Shown piece by piece: positions 25,720-34,045 of a stretch of 64,000 nucleotides of DNA (positions are counted from its first letter, which is position 1; each line of letters starts with the position of its first letter). The notes under the pieces are model-generated. The model had not been told where the DNA came from. It made no database searches and saw only the letters and a program-made list of their open reading frames with translations. The DNA is taken from contig CAJUDM010000011.1 of NCBI GenBank assembly GCA_910584915.1, positions 1 to 64,000 of the forward strand, read 5' to 3'. The stretch is from an uncultured Lachnospiraceae bacterium. GTDB lineage: Bacteria > Bacillota > Clostridia > Lachnospirales > Lachnospiraceae. The position numbers were made by a program, and so were the translations under genes.

Positions 25720-26651
25720 GATGTAAGATCCTCCAGGGTACCGAAACGATACCCCATTCCCTCCCATTTTGTCAATAATTCGTCCAGTATCTCCCCGTTG
25801 GTTTTCGATGTGTTGTGCAGCAAAACAACAGCCCCCGGATGTACCCTGCCCGTCAGCTTCGCGAAAGCCTCCTCTCTGGAGGGCTGTGCGTCCACATTCC
25901 AGTCCACATAGGCGAGGCTCCAGAAAATCGTCTTATACCCCAGCTTCTGCGCCATAGCCAGATTATCCAGGTTATATTTTCCCTGGGGCGGCCTGTAGAA
26001 ACGGTTCAACTCCTGCCCCGTGATCTCCTGATATTTATCTGCCACTGAATCCAGTTCCTCGCGCAGTTTAGCTTCCTCGGCGATGGTGTCCATATCCGGA
26101 TGGTGCCAGGTATGGTTGCCGACCATATGCCCCTCCTGCTGCATCCGCTTCACCAGTTCCGGAGCACTCTCCAGAAAATGTCCCACCACAAAAAATGTCG
26201 CTTTGACATTATGCTTTTTCAGTGCATCCAGTATCTTTTCGGTATTGCCGTTTTCATACCCGCAGTCAAATGTCAGATAGAGCACTTTCTCCGATCCGTC
26301 CCCCAGATACCACGCGTCATATTTCCCCAGTTCCTCCCTGGAAAGGCTGCCGGTGGGCTGCGTCTCACTGCCGTCCGCCCCGAATCCCAGTCCCCAGCTT
26401 CCGGAGGACGCCGTCTCCACATACCTCTCTCCTCCGTGGGAGATGACGCTCACGCCTCTCTGTACCTCATCCCCGTCATTTTCCCGATAGCTGCTCGCCC
26501 CTTCATTGCCTGAAACATCACCGCCGTTTTCACCCCCGGCAGCCTCCTCCGGCAGAAGCCTTTTCCCGAAAAACAGAACTAACACCAGTATCGCCGCCCA
26601 AAATGCCGTCTTCATCAGTTTTTTGCTGTTTACTCCCTGTTTCTTATCCAT
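25716..26651 (-). CDS. Polysaccharide deacetylase (PdaA-like)
   Basis: A 311-residue protein with an N-terminal membrane segment (about residues 13-30), an acidic linker, and a NodB-homology CE4 domain. The metal-site motifs are TFDCGYENGN (motif 1), HTWHHPDM (motif 2), RPPQGKYN (motif 3) and LLHNTSK (motif 5). The TFDCGYE variant, with Cys in place of the second Asp, is typical of PdaA-type enzymes that de-N-acetylate N-acetylmuramic acid during spore cortex formation. A role in cortex synthesis fits the sporulating host but is inferred. It is translationally coupled to the GTPase-nuclease gene. Confidence 0.9.
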   Translation of the reverse strand: MDKKQGVNSKKLMKTAFWAAILVLVLFFGKRLLPEEAAGGENGGDVSGNEGASSYRENDGDEVQRGVSVISHGGERYVETASSGSWGLGFGADGSETQPTGSLSREELGKYDAWYLGDGSEKVLYLTFDCGYENGNTEKILDALKKHNVKATFFVVGHFLESAPELVKRMQQEGHMVGNHTWHHPDMDTIAEEAKLREELDSVADKYQEITGQELNRFYRPPQGKYNLDNLAMAQKLGYKTIFWSLAYVDWNVDAQPSREEAFAKLTGRVHPGAVVLLHNTSKTNGEILDELLTKWEGMGYRFGTLEDLTS

Positions 26652-26753
26652 AAGTCACCCTGCCTTCCAAAACATATCCTCTTTTTATATGCTTATGTCG
26701 GCAGGGTACGTCCTATGAAAAACGTGAAGCCTGGTTTTAAAACAGTTTGTGTC

Positions 26754-27635
26754 TCAGAATACACTGATCGTATAAGCCGTCGAGAACTCTTTTGACGGTT
26801 CCAGGGAATTGCCCCATCTCCGTTCCGGCAATTCTCCTGCAAAGTCCGCATCATCGCACCTTCCGCACCAGGGTTCAATACACAAAAACGGGGCATTTTT
26901 CTGAATCGGCGTCCAGATTCCCACAATGGGCATCGGGAAACTCACCCGCAGATATTCCCTGCCCTCCGGATCGATCAGGGAAACCGCATCGCTCTGACTG
27001 TCCTCCAGAACGATCGTATCCGTATCGAACAGCTCCGCCGTCACCGGGAGATACCCATCCTCCAGCCCGAATTCCAGCGTGCCCTCCGTCACAAGGCCAC
27101 CCTCGCCTATGACTGCGGAGACGATCTCCTGCAGCGGCTTTTCATCCTTCATAAACCGAAGCATATAGTCACTCTGGCTTCCCTTCCCCTCTAATGGACA
27201 ATTGAACGCCGGATGCCCGCCAATAGAAAAACAGAGCGTTTTTTCATCCGTGTTTCTGACGCGCCAGCCGACCACCAGTTCCTCCTCCTTCAGTTCATAG
27301 GATATCTCCAGCAAAAATCGGAACGGGTATTTCTCCATCGTCTCGGCAGTCTCATGAAGTTCCATCACCAGCTTCGTATCCGTGTGAGAGACAAGCGCAA
27401 ACTCCATATCCCGCGCAAAACCATGCTGCCCCATCTCATACACCTTTCCCTGATAGCGATACTGCTTCCCCTTCAGGCTCCCCACAAAAGGAAACAGGAT
27501 CGGCGACCTTCTGCCCCAATATGCCGGATCAGCATTCCACATATATTCCGTGCCGCCCTTTTTAAGTGAGATCAGTTCTGCCCCCAGAGAACATACCGCC
27601 GCCTCCAGCCTTCCGTTTTTTAAACAATATTCCAT
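26754..27635 (-). CDS. Aldose 1-epimerase family protein (LacX-like)
   Basis: A 293-residue cytoplasmic galactose-mutarotase-fold protein. It shows the opening strand AAVCSLGAELISLK, the family motif WGRRSPILFPFVG, the conserved GQHGFARD (likely catalytic His region) and GGHPAFNCP. This matches the LacX subgroup rather than classical GalM. The substrate is uncertain. It is transcribed away from degV. Confidence 0.88.
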   Translation of the reverse strand: MEYCLKNGRLEAAVCSLGAELISLKKGGTEYMWNADPAYWGRRSPILFPFVGSLKGKQYRYQGKVYEMGQHGFARDMEFALVSHTDTKLVMELHETAETMEKYPFRFLLEISYELKEEELVVGWRVRNTDEKTLCFSIGGHPAFNCPLEGKGSQSDYMLRFMKDEKPLQEIVSAVIGEGGLVTEGTLEFGLEDGYLPVTAELFDTDTIVLEDSQSDAVSLIDPEGREYLRVSFPMPIVGIWTPIQKNAPFLCIEPWCGRCDDADFAGELPERRWGNSLEPSKEFSTAYTISVF

Positions 27636-27698
27636 ATTTTACCCCCTTTTTTCCCGTATGATACTTTCCAGTATAGCACAAAATTTTTGTATATACTA

Positions 27699-27727
27699 TT
27701 GCAATAACAGGTTTCTTATGATATTAT
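27699..27727 (+). promoter_or_regulatory. degV promoter
   Basis: TTGCAA (27699-27704), 17-bp spacer and TATTAT (27722-27727), about 60 bases ahead of the degV start. Confidence 0.7.
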
Positions 27728-27787
27728 CATGTAGTAATAAAAACCAGATGACAGAGTAATTGTTAAAAAGTGAAATGGAGAAAAACA

Positions 27788-28627
27788 ATGCGTTATAAAA
27801 TTGTGGTAGACAGCTGTTGTGAACTCCCCGATGAATACAGGAATGATCCCCGTTTTGAGAGGGTCCCCCTGACACTGGAGGTTGGAGACGACGAGATACT
27901 GGACGATGAAACATTTGACCAGAAAGACTTTCTTCGTAAAGTCGCCGCTTATCCGAAGTGCCCCAAATCAGCCTGCCCTTCTCCTGAGCGCTATAAAAAT
28001 GCCTTCCAGTCCGATGCGGAGCACATCTACTGTGTGACTCTCTCCTCACATCTGAGCGGCAGTTACAACAGCGCCGTGCTGGGAAAAAACCTCTATGAGG
28101 AAGAATTCGGTCAAAAGGACATCTATGTCTGCGATTCCGAGTCCGCCAGCATCGGTGAAACCCAACTCGCCATGAAGATCATGGAATGGGAAGAAGAGGG
28201 CACGATGGATTTCGCCCGGATCGTCAAAAAACTGGAGGAATTCCGCAATGCCATGAGCACCTATTTTGTGTTGGATAACCTGGAAACCCTCCGCAAAAAC
28301 GGCAGGCTCTCCAGCGTCAAGGCGATCATCGCCTCCACCCTCAGCATAAAGCCTGTGATGGGCGCCATCAAGGGCACTATCATCCAGAAAAGCCAGTCCG
28401 TGGGCATAAAAAAAGCCCTCGCCAAGATGGCTGATATCATCGTCAGCGAAGGAAAAAATCTGGAGACAAAGGTACTCTACATCTCACACTGCAACTGCCC
28501 TTCCCGCGCCAGCCTGGTGAAAGAGCTGCTGCTCGCGCGGGCAAAATTCAAAGATGTAAAAATACTCGACACCGCCGGCGTCAGCTCCATGTATGCCAAC
28601 GACGGCGGCGTTATCGTCGCGATCTGA
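27788..28627 (+). CDS. DegV family fatty-acid-binding protein
   Basis: A 279-residue cytoplasmic protein of the DegV family, whose members bind a fatty acid and in Gram-positives can serve as FakB-type partners of fatty acid kinase. It shows KIVVDSCCELPDE at the N-terminus, the conserved SSHLSGSYNSA, and NLETLRKNGRLSS in the second half. I chose ATG 27788, with GGAGAAAAACA in front, over an in-frame ATG at 27770. No fakA gene is near. Confidence 0.9.
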   Translation: MRYKIVVDSCCELPDEYRNDPRFERVPLTLEVGDDEILDDETFDQKDFLRKVAAYPKCPKSACPSPERYKNAFQSDAEHIYCVTLSSHLSGSYNSAVLGKNLYEEEFGQKDIYVCDSESASIGETQLAMKIMEWEEEGTMDFARIVKKLEEFRNAMSTYFVLDNLETLRKNGRLSSVKAIIASTLSIKPVMGAIKGTIIQKSQSVGIKKALAKMADIIVSEGKNLETKVLYISHCNCPSRASLVKELLLARAKFKDVKILDTAGVSSMYANDGGVIVAI

Positions 28628-28649
28628 GGTACTTACCCCGGAGTCAGAT

Positions 28650-28697
28650 CCCCCGCTCTGCCACAGGCATTAAACTTGCCGCACCGCAGAGCGGGGG
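28650..28697 (+). terminator. Inverted repeat after degV, possible terminator
   Basis: Perfect 11-bp arms CCCCCGCTCTG and CAGAGCGGGGG enclose 26 bases, about 20 bases after the degV stop. The following sequence is only mildly T-rich, so termination is plausible rather than certain. Confidence 0.5.
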
Positions 28698-28818
28698 ATT
28701 CGTTCTTCTCAGCCTTTGCCGGCATACCCATGCCCCGGCCTCGTTCCGCAATAAGTATGGCACCAGACTTATTGCACGCGGAAATAAGCTGTCAAGATCA
28801 TTTTTATCGCAAATATGG

Positions 28819-29112
28819 TCATAGAAGTATGAATTGTACCGGTCCCTTCCAGATAAAAAGCGCGATCAGGATATGTATCAACAGCATAACCGGAATACCG
28901 TACAGAAAATACCAGTGCCTTGTCTTATGATGAAACAGATGCATTCCGATCATGGCGCCGGCAGCACCGCCAAGTGCCGCGATCAGAAGAAGCGTTGCCT
29001 CTGGAATCCTCCAGGCTCGCTTTTTTGCCTTCCATTTATCCAGCCCCATAAATAAAAATCCCAACAGATTCATCCCCAGCAAATAGTATGATATGATATG
29101 AATTACCGTCAT
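28819..29112 (-). CDS. DUF1294 small membrane protein
   Basis: A 97-residue membrane protein with three or four hydrophobic segments, the family motif MGLDKWKAKKRAWRIPE, then GGAAGAMIGMHLFHHKTRHWYF. This matches DUF1294; relatives are sometimes found fused to cold-shock domains. Its function is not known. No operon partner is evident. Confidence 0.88.
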   Translation of the reverse strand: MTVIHIISYYLLGMNLLGFLFMGLDKWKAKKRAWRIPEATLLLIAALGGAAGAMIGMHLFHHKTRHWYFLYGIPVMLLIHILIALFIWKGPVQFILL

Positions 29113-29371
29113 TTGTAATCTTTCTCCTCTGTATCGATCCAGCGCAGTACCTCTGCGGCAGAAGTGAAATACCCCGCTTCGGGCTGCAGGGAATCATAGC
29201 TTGAAAACACAGCAGGCTGCAGGGTATTTCACCCTCGCAGCAATCACCAAATGCCCGGGCCGGCTCCAGCCGGCTTTCAACACTGGCCACCCGGCTTTCT
29301 GCCCGCAGAAATGAAGCCATATCCCAATCGGGCTTTCCGCGGCCGGGATTATGCCGGACAGCCAAACCGCC
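29113..29371. other. Intergenic region with an 11-bp inverted repeat
   Basis: No gene is supported here. Arms GTGAAATACCC (29164-29174) and GGGTATTTCAC (29222-29232) enclose 47 bases, and the motif GGCTGCAGG occurs twice between them. Open frames here on the minus strand have no family resemblance. Confidence 0.6.
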
Positions 29372-30505
29372 TTACTCTGCACCGGCATAATCCTTAAAAC
29401 AGATATTGACATCCACCTGCCCCGGAATGCCCGCCACTATCCCTTTCTCGGAATACTGCAGCATCTTGTACTCGTACGGATAGTAGATCGGCAGTGTATA
29501 GCCCGCAAACCACTTGTCATACTGCTCTAAAGAGGCAAGATCCAGCATCAGAAGAAACGACTTAATATTGCCGTAAAGCGCCGGCTCATACCCCGCCTCC
29601 CGGATCCTCTCCAGAAACACCTTTGCATTGTTCGTCCGTTCCTCCACGGTCAGGCTGTTGGTCCGGCAGTTCTCTTTCTTGACATCCTCAATGTCCAGAT
29701 AGACCGGATAAGTCAATTGATATCCCTGCAGCATTCCTATCACAAAATCCGCTTCCTCCAGAGCCTCCGCCTCATTGAGCGCCTGTGTAAAGAAATAGAC
29801 GCCTACAGGAATATCATTGGCGATGGCACCCTCTATATTCTGACGGAAAAACTCGTCCTCCAGGATGCCTCCCTCGCTGTAACCGCGTATTCCCACACGG
29901 ATGATGGCATAGTCCACACCGTCATTTTTCACCGCTTCCCAGTCGATCTCACCCTGATATTTCGAGACGTCGACGCCCTTCTTCGTCAGCACCTCCCCGT
30001 CTTTCTGATAAGAGACCAGACCGTTATCACCCGCCACAAAATTCTCATTGACATATGTATTAAATGCCAGATCTTCCTGTAGCGGCAGGAAATAATACTG
30101 ACCGGAATCGAGCATCACCACATGTTCCGGATAGAGGTCCCGCAGGATCGTCATGGTTCCCTCCCCGTTTTCAAGTCTTCCGCGCAGGATCTGAAGCAGT
30201 TCCGAATCCGCATTGTCAATAGCGTTTGTGACTGCTGTGGTCAACATGGAATCCACTTCCTCCTGCGTATAGACTATCTCTCCGGAAACGGCTTCCACAG
30301 CCTGTTCCTCCTCCTGCTCAGTCTCCTCGGCAAAAGCTTCCAGCTCTGTGTACTGTTTTTTGAAGTAAAAGCATACGCCAATACTTGTGATGATCGTCAT
30401 GAATGTTATGATAACGGAAAGGCTGGTAATGACCGCCAGTATACGCACCCGCCGCTGCAGCCTGCTTCTGCTGCTCTTTCTCTTTACTTTTTCTCTGCTG
30501 TCCAT
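29372..30505 (-). CDS. GH25 lysozyme-like muramidase, membrane-anchored
   Basis: A 377-residue protein with an N-terminal membrane segment (about residues 25-48), an acidic coiled stalk, and a C-terminal GH25 domain from about residue 175. The catalytic motifs are GVDVSKYQGEIDW and YPVYLDIED, with the expected acidic pair, plus ending strands DKWFAGY and MLQYSEKG. It should cut the glycan backbone of peptidoglycan from outside the membrane. No cell-wall-binding repeats are seen. The gene lies downstream of spoVAE and a 35-bp tandem repeat but is probably a separate unit. Confidence 0.92.
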   Translation of the reverse strand: MDSREKVKRKSSRSRLQRRVRILAVITSLSVIITFMTIITSIGVCFYFKKQYTELEAFAEETEQEEEQAVEAVSGEIVYTQEEVDSMLTTAVTNAIDNADSELLQILRGRLENGEGTMTILRDLYPEHVVMLDSGQYYFLPLQEDLAFNTYVNENFVAGDNGLVSYQKDGEVLTKKGVDVSKYQGEIDWEAVKNDGVDYAIIRVGIRGYSEGGILEDEFFRQNIEGAIANDIPVGVYFFTQALNEAEALEEADFVIGMLQGYQLTYPVYLDIEDVKKENCRTNSLTVEERTNNAKVFLERIREAGYEPALYGNIKSFLLMLDLASLEQYDKWFAGYTLPIYYPYEYKMLQYSEKGIVAGIPGQVDVNICFKDYAGAE

Positions 30506-30660
30506 AGGTATCCTTACTGCGTTTTCTCTATAAATATACGTCTGTTTTTACGATACCATTCCTCATCTTTTCCCGCAATAGATTTCACAAAATATTAACT
30601 ATTGTATCATCGGCAATGTTTTCCATAAGATTCACAAACTTCATCTGTACGCGATGCAGA

Positions 30661-30800
30661 TGCGCATCAGACTGCATGGCCGCACCTGCACACAACCTGC
30701 ATCAGACCGTATGGCTGCATCTGCACGCAGCGCACATCAGGCTCCAAAGCCGCACCTGCACTCAGCGCACATCAGATTTCACAGTCACATCTGTACAGAA
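30661..30800. repeat. Tandem repeat, 35-bp period, four copies
   Basis: The ATCAG core recurs at 30666, 30701, 30736 and 30771, an exact 35-bp period. Consensus pieces are GCGCACATCAG and GCCGCACCTGCAC. There are no unique spacers, so this is not a CRISPR array. It lies between spoVAE and the GH25 gene with no gene of its own. Confidence 0.85.
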
Positions 30801-30904
30801 TACGCAGAAAGAAAATACAGATCCTTAATTCCGTCTGTCATAAACGCCTGCTGATGAAGCGGGTGGGACGATCCCTCCATACAGCAAAGTTCAGATGGAC
30901 GAAC

Positions 30905-31261
30905 TCACTTCTTCATCTTCGGCTGAAAGATCAGACTCGCCAGATAGCCAAATATGAGCGCCGCGCCGGTACCCACTGCCGCAGCCTTAAAACCTCCCAT
31001 AAACAAACCGATAAAACCGTTCTCATCCACCGCTTCCCGGACGCCTTTCATCAGATTGTGCCCGAATCCCATCAGCGGGACAGTGACACCGGCGCCCGCA
31101 AATTCCGCCAACGGCTCATAGAGCCCGATAAAACTGAGCACTGCGCCCAGACATACGAGCAACACCATGATCCTCCCCGGCAGCATCTTTGTCCTCTCCA
31201 ACAATATCTGTGCCAGGGCGCAGATCAGCCCCCCTACCCAGAATGCGTGAAAATAGTCCAT
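30905..31261 (-). CDS. spoVAE: Stage V sporulation protein AE
   Basis: A 118-residue integral membrane protein with three or four hydrophobic segments, matching SpoVAE. It shows the conserved AGVTVPLMGFGHNLMKGVREAV-like centre and GFKAAAVGTGAALIFGYLASL near the C-terminus. SpoVA proteins form the channel that moves dipicolinic acid into the forespore and out during germination. Here it is separated from spoVAD by four genes and from spoVAC by about 24 kb, though strand and order remain classical. Its ribosome-binding site lies inside the 3' arm of a strong hairpin. Confidence 0.92.
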   Translation of the reverse strand: MDYFHAFWVGGLICALAQILLERTKMLPGRIMVLLVCLGAVLSFIGLYEPLAEFAGAGVTVPLMGFGHNLMKGVREAVDENGFIGLFMGGFKAAAVGTGAALIFGYLASLIFQPKMKK

Positions 31262-31312
31262 AAAAAAACCTCCACATACTTTTGGATTCCAGTACTAGTA
31301 TGCGGAAGTTTT
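31262..31312 (-). promoter_or_regulatory. Terminator-like hairpin that buries the spoVAE ribosome-binding site
   Basis: On the minus strand AAAACTTCCGCATACT (31297-31312) pairs over 16 positions, two of them G-U, with AGTATGTGGAGGTTTT (31265-31280). The 3' arm contains the GGAGG of spoVAE; the arm's final Ts and three more lead directly to the ATG. It could end shikimate kinase transcription and prevent read-through translation of spoVAE. Confidence 0.8.
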
Positions 31313-31354
31313 CCTTTTTTATACTATGCCAACACAACAACAGATTTCTCCACT

Positions 31355-31855
31355 TCACACTCTGCTGAGTTCATCCACGATATCCCTGATCCTCTTTTTT
31401 TCGCAATCCAGAACGATATCCGCATATTTTTCATAGAGAGGCACTCTCTCCTCATACAGATCCTCAAGGGTCTGTCCCTCCCGCAGGATCACGCCTCTCT
31501 CGTTCAGATCTCCGAGCCTCTCCCGTATGGTATCGCAGGAAAGCTTCAGATAGACGACCGTACCGATCCTTTTCAGGTGTTCCATCGCCGCAGCCCCGTA
31601 AACCGCACTGCCTCCGGTAGCTATCACAGTGCGGTCCGCGCAGATGGAAGCGTTCACTTTCTCCTCCATCCTCTGAAACTCCTCCGCACCGTATTTCGAG
31701 ATCAGTTCATGCAGTAATGCGTTATATTTTTCCTGTATCAGAAGATCGCTGTCCAAAAAACGACAGCCCCGCTTTTTTGCAAGCACAACACCCACCGTAC
31801 TCTTGCCCGCGCCCGGCATACCGATCAGAATAATATTGCTTTTCTCTCCCATCAT
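31355..31855 (-). CDS. aroK: Shikimate kinase
   Basis: A 166-residue enzyme of the chorismate pathway that phosphorylates shikimate. It has the Walker A motif GMPGAGKSTVG near the start, the shikimate-binding DSDLLIQEK, FQRMEEKV, the glycine-rich TGGSAVYG and the lid region. The ATG at 31855 fits the family start; an upstream TTG at 31891 is possible, and neither has a strong SD. Other aro genes are not nearby. Confidence 0.92.
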   Translation of the reverse strand: MMGEKSNIILIGMPGAGKSTVGVVLAKKRGCRFLDSDLLIQEKYNALLHELISKYGAEEFQRMEEKVNASICADRTVIATGGSAVYGAAAMEHLKRIGTVVYLKLSCDTIRERLGDLNERGVILREGQTLEDLYEERVPLYEKYADIVLDCEKKRIRDIVDELSRV

Positions 31856-31953
31856 TTTTCCGTTTCTCTTATCCACTGTATATTTTTCCAACTATCCGGC
31901 ATTTCAGCTTGCCGCATATTTTACCCCGGCAAAACGCCTTACACAGAATGTGC

Positions 31954-32328
31954 TCAGATCACGCTTATCACTTCCACTTCACACAAAACATCCTTCGGAA
32001 GCTGTTTTACCGCCACACAGCTTCTTGCGGGTTTTCCGGTGAAATATTTCTCATACACCGCATTAAATGCGCCAAAATCCGCCATATCCGCCAGAAAACA
32101 GGTTGTTTTCACCACGTTCTCATAGGATGTGCCGGCCTCCTTCAATATCTCGCCGATATTTTTCATGACAAGTTCCGCCTGCTCCGTGATATTTTCTCCC
32201 CTGACCTCCCCGACTGCCGGATCGATCGGAATCTGCCCTGAGGCAAATAAAAAACCGTTTGCAATGATTCCCTGTGAGTACGGTCCGATCGCCGCAGGTG
32301 CTTTGTCTGTCGCCACTTTATTTAACAT
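31954..32328 (-). CDS. ridA: RidA family enamine/imine deaminase
   Basis: A 124-residue protein matching RidA/YjgF. It shows AAIGPYSQGI at the N-terminus, FASGQIPIDP, the central arginine region, VKTTCFLADM and the C-terminal substrate-site stretch ARSCVAVKQLPKDVLCEVEVI. The enzyme hydrolyses reactive enamine intermediates released by PLP enzymes. AGGAGG precedes the ATG by about 7 bases. The leader includes copy 2 of the 86-bp dispersed repeat. Confidence 0.95.
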   Translation of the reverse strand: MLNKVATDKAPAAIGPYSQGIIANGFLFASGQIPIDPAVGEVRGENITEQAELVMKNIGEILKEAGTSYENVVKTTCFLADMADFGAFNAVYEKYFTGKPARSCVAVKQLPKDVLCEVEVISVI

Positions 32329-32362
32329 ATTCTGTCCTCCTGGTCTAATTTTACAAATATTT

Positions 32363-32448
32363 CAACTCACAAACGCTTCGCTTTTTGTTCGTATCCCTCG
32401 CTTTCAGCTAGATCCGTTCCAGTTCCGCAGTATTCCCCTCAGCACATC
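32363..32448. repeat. Dispersed 86-bp intergenic repeat, copy 2
   Basis: Full-length match to 6517-6602, in the same orientation and at nearly the same distance (35 bases) upstream of a minus-strand start codon. The outer thirds match best; the central region around CAGCTAGATCC differs. Confidence 0.75.
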
Positions 32449-32458
32449 TGACGTTGTT

Positions 32459-32683
32459 TTATATATCTTCAAATTCTGCCGTTACATAATACCCTGCGGA
32501 GCGTTCCTCCACACTCACTACGATACCTTCTCTGGCTGTCATCCGCTGTGAAAACGGATAGTTGCCGGACATTGCCAGAGACGGATCTATCGTGTAGTAA
32601 TAGTTGCTGGGAAGCACCCCCTCCGTCACGGTGATCTTATCGCCCTCCTTTAAGAGACCGGAGCGCTCCATTTTAAATTCCAT
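32459..32683 (-). CDS. Small hypothetical protein
   Basis: About 74 residues, beginning MEFKMERSGLLKEGDKITVTEG and containing a Tyr-rich patch (SNYYYTIDP). It looks like a small beta-rich cytoplasmic domain; no family was recognised. The start is uncertain: an upstream GTG at 32722 lies inside the terminator of the secreted-protein gene and is unlikely. It lies between ridA and the secreted-protein gene on the same strand. Confidence 0.6.
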   Translation of the reverse strand: MEFKMERSGLLKEGDKITVTEGVLPSNYYYTIDPSLAMSGNYPFSQRMTAREGIVVSVEERSAGYYVTAEFEDI

Positions 32684-32703
32684 CTTTCTCACACTGTCAC
32701 CCT

Positions 32704-32735
32704 CAAAAAATCCCCACAGCACCGGCTGCGGGGAT
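32704..32735 (-). terminator. Terminator of the secreted-protein gene
   Basis: On the minus strand ATCCCCGCAGC (32725-32735) pairs with GCTGTGGGGAT (32710-32720), followed by TTTTTTGAGG, 28 bases after the stop at 32763. Confidence 0.88.
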
Positions 32736-32762
32736 ACGCTTTCTCCCTGTGGGGTTATCTGC

Positions 32763-33539
32763 TTACTGGACCGGTACTGCCGGAACTGCCTGAAATCCCA
32801 GCATTGCCAATGTTGCGGGATCTGTCGGGATCCCCATAGACGCCCACACTGCCAGAGTCGCCTGATCTACCGGTATGAGTGCGGGAAGAGGCTTATACGC
32901 ATCAAAACATCCGTGTCCTCCGTAAGCTAACGCATACAGGCTGTATGTTCCAAAATAATTAGTCTTGAATGTAACTGTCTTGGGATCTGTATCCAGGTCT
33001 GTCAGATAGGACACTGTGCCGTCCGCATTCAATCTGAGCACCGCGTAATCTCTGCCGGTGTCTCTGAGGGATTTGGGAATCTCCATCACAAATTCCATCT
33101 CCTGCACTGTGCTCTCCTGGGGCTTGTAAACGCCTCCCTCATACAGGAAAAGATTCATTGTAAAGGAAGGGCCGAACTTTGTTCCGGTATTCCGGCAGGC
33201 GGTATCCAGCGCCCCCTTCGCGATCTGGCCATACTCCCTGTTGTTGCCGATATATACATGGGTAGCCGCATCTTCATAATAGCTGACATTCGCCTTCGTC
33301 TCCACATCAAACACGTTCATCGGTGTAACGGGAACCAATGCCACAAGATCCGATGCGTGGAAATCCGTCACAACGGACGGTGAGATGATGTTCCCCGCAG
33401 TGGTCGTCACTCTGTTCGTATATTCTTCCGGTGTATTTCCGTCAATCCAGGCATTCGGCTCCGCGCAGGCAACTAAAGGTGTTCCCACAGTCACAGCCGC
33501 AGCCAGAACCATCGCCGTCATTTTTTTCCATACTTTCAT
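32763..33539 (-). CDS. Secreted protein of unknown function
   Basis: A 258-residue protein with a clear signal peptide: basic MKVWKK, a hydrophobic stretch to about residue 22, and a likely cut after ACAEP-type ACA. The mature part is acidic and probably beta-rich, with repeated Val/Thr segments and a Pro-rich C-terminus where PVDQATLAVW and PTDPATLAML look like an internal duplication. No known family was recognised. It has its own near-consensus promoter, a 190-base leader and a terminator, so it is an independent gene. Confidence 0.8.
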   Translation of the reverse strand: MKVWKKMTAMVLAAAVTVGTPLVACAEPNAWIDGNTPEEYTNRVTTTAGNIISPSVVTDFHASDLVALVPVTPMNVFDVETKANVSYYEDAATHVYIGNNREYGQIAKGALDTACRNTGTKFGPSFTMNLFLYEGGVYKPQESTVQEMEFVMEIPKSLRDTGRDYAVLRLNADGTVSYLTDLDTDPKTVTFKTNYFGTYSLYALAYGGHGCFDAYKPLPALIPVDQATLAVWASMGIPTDPATLAMLGFQAVPAVPVQ

Positions 33540-33733
33540 GGTCGTCCTCCTGTTTCAATCTTATTTCAGTTCCTACAGTACACTTGGGCGAAAGATGATT
33601 TCCACTCCCATCAGCGTCTCTAAATCGTCTTGTGCACTTCCGGAACTGATGCTGTTGTCTTTTTTGGTTCCGCAGAACCCTGCTCCACAGACATAGTGAC
33701 ATAGATATATGTACTTTTCATGCCGTTACTTTT

Positions 33734-33762
33734 ATGATACGCACGGCTCTGAACCATGTCAA
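33734..33762 (-). promoter_or_regulatory. Promoter of the secreted-protein gene
   Basis: TTGACA (33757-33762), 17-bp spacer and TATCAT (33734-33739) on the minus strand, about 190 bases ahead of the start codon. Confidence 0.8.
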
Positions 33763-33839
33763 CTCTTTTTTGCCGGAAAAGCATGGAAATACGTAAATTT
33801 AAGGAAATTTTAATCTAATTATAATCTCTTTATTTTTAC

Positions 33840-33927
33840 AAAAAAGAAAAAGAACCCCTGGCACGGATTCCGCATAACAAGGATGCCGGCAGCTTCACCC
33901 CCGCGTAAGCCTGCAGTGTTCTTTTTC
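33840..33927 (-). terminator. Large terminator hairpin downstream of spoVAD
   Basis: On the minus strand GAAAAAGAAC (33918-33927) pairs with GTTCTTTTTC (33846-33855), enclosing a GC-rich internal region that can itself fold, and is followed by TTTTTT. It lies about 120 bases after the spoVAD stop. Confidence 0.7.
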
Positions 33928-34045
33928 CTTCAAAACAGTATATTAACTATACCGAGATATCCATATACATTTGTCTTTTTATCTATAAACTCACAATGAT
34001 ATCATCCAAACTTCCCGTCTGTACTCCTGCCCGGAATTCTCCTCT

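Noticed and set aside
30661..30800. 35-bp repeats as a CRISPR array
   Set aside because: The units abut without unique spacers and no cas genes are present.
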